Source: Bacillota bacterium
GTDB lineage: Bacteria > Bacteroidota > Bacteroidia > Bacteroidales > Bacteroidaceae
DNA: 64,000 nucleotides
Reading direction: 5' to 3'
Assembly: GCA_023664625.1 (NCBI GenBank)
Contig: JAMPFD010000003.1
Coordinates: 170,384-234,383, forward strand
A program made the translations under genes and the position numbers. Every line of letters starts with the position of its first letter. The stretch's first letter is position 1. Below are positions 61,354-64,000 of the stretch, piece after piece. The notes below the pieces were generated by a model. It was not told the DNA's origin. It worked only from the letters and a program-made list of their open reading frames with translations, and did not search any database.

Positions 61354-62622
61354 GTGAAGAAAAAGATTTTCCCTTTACTCCTTGCCATGACAGCCCTTAC
61401 GGTCCGAGGCCAGGAGAAGATTATCCTGCTAAACGAGGGCAACTGGCAGGCGGACAACGGCCGTATGACCTATTTTGAAGACGGACAGGTGGTTAGCAAC
61501 CGGTGGTTCCGCGACATGAACGGCTACAAGCTGGGCGATACGCCCAACGACATCATCCAGATTAACGACAATCTCATTGCCATTGCCGTCAACTGGTCGA
61601 ACATCATTCAGTTCATCACTCCCGAGGGCAAGGCAGTGGCAGCTACCGAGGATGTGCCCAACAACCGCAAGCTCGCCTCTGACGGGCAATACGTATACGT
61701 GTCGTCATACGGGCATGAGTGCGGCACCGTGGACGGCATGAAGGAGTTCGAGAAGGGCTATGTGGCGAAGATAGACATCAACACCTTTAAGGTAGTTGCG
61801 GCAACGGAGGTTGGTTATGAGCCCGAGGGCATAGCCTGGTACGACGGCTACCTGTTCGTGGCAAACACCGGCGGCTATGCCTTTCAGGAAGACCATGAGT
61901 ACGAGACAACGGTGAGCATCATCGACGCCGCGACAATGAAGGTGGTGAAGACGGTGGACACGGGGCAGATAAACCTCTACGGCAAGATGTCGCAGAGCGG
62001 CAAGTATCTGTGCATCAACTCTCCCGGCGACTATTACGACATACAGGCGGCGGCAATCGTCTTCGACTGCGAGAAAGCCCTGCAAGGCGACACGGAATGT
62101 TTCGTCACACTGCCCTACGCCTCTACCTACAACTGCCCTACACCTGACGGCAAGTTCTTTGCCATAGGCTCGCGCTACTCTTATTACACAGGCGAATACG
62201 AGTTCAACTACATCACGATAGACCCCGCGGAGGTGATGCTCTCCGGCGGCGGCTCGGGCATTGAGGAATCGCTTCCCGGCACAGTGCTCAGCGACATAAA
62301 GCAGATGACAATGCCCTACGGCATCTACGTGAACCCCTACACTGGATATATCTACGCCACCGATGCCGCTTCGTTTGCCGCCGGAGGAACACTCTATCAG
62401 TGGTCGCCTGAGGGTAAGCTGCTCGGCAAGCATGGCGTGTATATCAATCCGGCGCACTTCCTCGCACTTCCGCCCGACGGACATTTCACGGGAATCAAGG
62501 ATATAGAGACCTGCGGCACAGCCACGGATGGAAAGATTTATGACCTGCATGGACGGCGCGTGACAACTCCGCAGCGTAACCATATTTACATAAAGGACAA
62601 GAAGAAATTCATATACAAATAA
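61354..62622 (+). CDS. BtuG-like surface beta-propeller, cobalamin-binding (predicted)
   Basis: Starting at the GTG at 61354 gives VKKKIFPLLLAMTALTVRGQ, a clean signal peptide; an ATG at 61300 adds 18 odd residues. ILLNEGNWQADNGRM and NGYKLGDTPNDIIQIND are typical of the DUF5074/YncE-like propeller that includes BtuG. BtuG is known as a surface lipoprotein that captures B12 for BtuB with extreme affinity. This copy has no lipobox Cys and instead ends GKIYDLHGRRVTTPQRN...KFIYK, a surface-sorting-like tail, suggesting another anchoring route. Confidence 0.75.
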   Translation: MKKKIFPLLLAMTALTVRGQEKIILLNEGNWQADNGRMTYFEDGQVVSNRWFRDMNGYKLGDTPNDIIQINDNLIAIAVNWSNIIQFITPEGKAVAATEDVPNNRKLASDGQYVYVSSYGHECGTVDGMKEFEKGYVAKIDINTFKVVAATEVGYEPEGIAWYDGYLFVANTGGYAFQEDHEYETTVSIIDAATMKVVKTVDTGQINLYGKMSQSGKYLCINSPGDYYDIQAAAIVFDCEKALQGDTECFVTLPYASTYNCPTPDGKFFAIGSRYSYYTGEYEFNYITIDPAEVMLSGGGSGIEESLPGTVLSDIKQMTMPYGIYVNPYTGYIYATDAASFAAGGTLYQWSPEGKLLGKHGVYINPAHFLALPPDGHFTGIKDIETCGTATDGKIYDLHGRRVTTPQRNHIYIKDKKKFIYK

Positions 62623-62653
62623 TAAATTTATCAATAAAAAAAACTCAGAAGAA

Positions 62654-64000
62654 ATGAGAAAGTTATTTACTTCATTGATTGCCATCTTGTTTGTTGGCAA
62701 CATCTTCGCCGCCAACGTGAAGGTGGTGATGAATTCTACGTCAAGGACAATGACCCTTGCCGACAAGACTACGGGAGAGAGTGTCGACGTGGGAACACCT
62801 TCGGGTTATGAATATTCATTTGATGTCAGTACCGGAAGCTATATCCTCACTGCGCTGGCAAGTGACGGGACAACCGTCAACGGAACAATAGAACTGAATG
62901 TCACCGGTGAGGAGGGACAGGAGTTCAAGGTGCTTACCTGCACGGCTTTTGCCACAAACACCGATGCCGCGACCGGTAATAAATGGGTTGTGGACGAGGA
63001 CTATACCATAGAGGTTGAGGTGAACTCGCGCGAGGGCGTGAAGCAGAACATCACCATAGGCAACAGCACCACGGCAGGAAGGAAAACCTTCCTCGCACTG
63101 AACGGCAACAGCTACTATGCCGAACTTATACCTAACGCCGCTCACCGGACTGAGGGATACATGCCGCTCTATAAGTCGGGAACGCTGACTTTCGGCGCTA
63201 CCGTCTCGGGAGCTATCCCTATGGGTAAGGACTATACGCTGACCGTACCTGAGAATGCTGAGTTCTACCTCGGCATAAAGGGTGCTCACTTCACATCGTT
63301 CAAGGACATAAAGCCTGAGCGGACGGAAGTCAGCGGCAGAGTGAAGACACTGACGTTCCGCCTTGCCGACAAGCAGGTGTACAACTACCGCACATGGAAA
63401 GAGGGCGGACTGACACAGGGCGGATACTTCACGATGTATATCGACGAGACGAAATGCCCCGCCATTGCCTTCACCGATGCCGACTATGAGGCTTTCGGAG
63501 CAAAGACCATAAAGCATGACGTGGCGTGGAACAAGGGCTACGAGACGGGCGATATCTTCGTGAACATCAATGAGCGCGGACACCTGCGGATGAACGTTGG
63601 CGACACGTTTGACGCTCACGCCATGCGCACATGGCAGCTCACGGATAATTCCACAAACAACTATTTCATTGAGCCTGACTTCCACTATACCATCATCGGA
63701 CTTGACGGCAAGCCGTCGACAGGGGTGATAGAGATAGACAACGCCGACACCACCACCGACCCGTGGTCTACCATTAAGGCGGTGGGAAAAGGTACGGCTA
63801 TCGTGCTCGTGACATACGATGCCATAGGCTTGAACTATTACAGCTCTGCAAAAAAGACAGCTTACATGGGCGGAGAATACTGGAGCGCAATATGGCCGGA
63901 GAACACTGCGGCGTATGTTGTCACCGTGGGCGAAGAGGCTGCATCCATACAGCCTAACATGCTTGTCAACGAGAAATATAATGAGGATACAAAGAAAAAC
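62654..64000 (+). CDS. Secreted protein of the cobalamin operon, 3' truncated by window edge
   Basis: The ATG at 62654 opens a frame that continues to the last base (449 codons). A signal peptide (MRKLFTSLIAILFVGNIFA) is followed by repeated beta-sandwich-like segments (SFDVSTGSYILTALASDGTT, LNGNSYYAELIPNAAHRTEG). No lipobox is seen. It is 31 bases after the BtuG-like gene, so it belongs to the riboswitch-controlled operon and probably helps at the surface. Not recognised as a named family. Confidence 0.75.
   Translation, partial: MRKLFTSLIAILFVGNIFAANVKVVMNSTSRTMTLADKTTGESVDVGTPSGYEYSFDVSTGSYILTALASDGTTVNGTIELNVTGEEGQEFKVLTCTAFATNTDAATGNKWVVDEDYTIEVEVNSREGVKQNITIGNSTTAGRKTFLALNGNSYYAELIPNAAHRTEGYMPLYKSGTLTFGATVSGAIPMGKDYTLTVPENAEFYLGIKGAHFTSFKDIKPERTEVSGRVKTLTFRLADKQVYNYRTWKEGGLTQGGYFTMYIDETKCPAIAFTDADYEAFGAKTIKHDVAWNKGYETGDIFVNINERGHLRMNVGDTFDAHAMRTWQLTDNSTNNYFIEPDFHYTIIGLDGKPSTGVIEIDNADTTTDPWSTIKAVGKGTAIVLVTYDAIGLNYYSSAKKTAYMGGEYWSAIWPENTAAYVVTVGEEAASIQPNMLVNEKYNEDTKKN

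Overview
The window reads as chromosomal DNA of a Bacteroidota member, most likely Prevotellaceae (Prevotella/Segatella type). The basis is the set of promoters of the TAnnTTTG class (often with TTTG about 20 bases upstream), the general lack of strong Shine-Dalgarno sites, Prevotella-style C-terminal sorting tails (GxVYIVxGRKVVVR-like) on secreted proteins, DUF3575 and OmpA-like surface genes, and the run mnmG-apt-uvrC-dtd-deoC, a gene order I associate with this group. No rRNA, tRNA, CRISPR array or intact insertion sequence was seen.

Layout. 1-2726: 3' part of a Dna2-like nuclease-helicase. 3104-5797 (minus): a large secreted protein and a small YIAP-type peptide gene. 6745-14502 (minus): a five-gene envelope operon (two DUF3575-like proteins, an OmpA-like protein, a beta-barrel, a TPR protein) that resembles fimbria accessory operons but has no fimbrillin. 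14980-28128 (minus): a pectin and sugar-acid block with GH28 polygalacturonase, PL9 pectate lyase, esterase, Na+/solute symporter, DapA-family aldolase, iron alcohol dehydrogenase, PdxA2 and a DUF1537 kinase. 28923-33862 (minus): a BASS-like transporter and the succinate dehydrogenase/fumarate reductase genes. 34280-42020 (plus): mnmG, apt, uvrC, dtd, deoC, with two parS-like sites flanking apt. 42251-47744: Rpn-family nuclease, polyprenyl synthase, polA. 48192-55578: retropepsin-like protease, then a tightly packed operon of Sel1-repeat, DUF4375-like and small unknown genes that ends in a decayed AraC-type remnant. 55751-57939: ychF, lgt. 58890-64000: a cobalamin riboswitch with its promoter, then a BtuB-like receptor, a BtuG-like beta-propeller and a further secreted protein that runs off the window.

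The intergenic DNA is the most unusual part. Six long gaps each carry a small array of exactly four GTnAC-centred units at an exact 22-bp pitch (starting near 6526, 14857, 22316, 28674, 40900 and 58248). Many gaps also carry degenerate GT-rich arms (GGTTATACGG-like) and CA-rich arms (CCGTAAAACC-like) that are approximate inverted copies of each other. A family of non-coding elements with TAAGTAACTGTTG-type ends (MITE-like) has inserted into several gaps, two of them nearly identical over about 190 bp. A 17-base G tract lies next to a predicted promoter.

The strongest candidates for something undescribed are the four-unit 22-bp arrays, the paired GT/CA arms, and the Sel1/DUF4375 operon. All function calls rest on motif recognition by eye; no database search was run.
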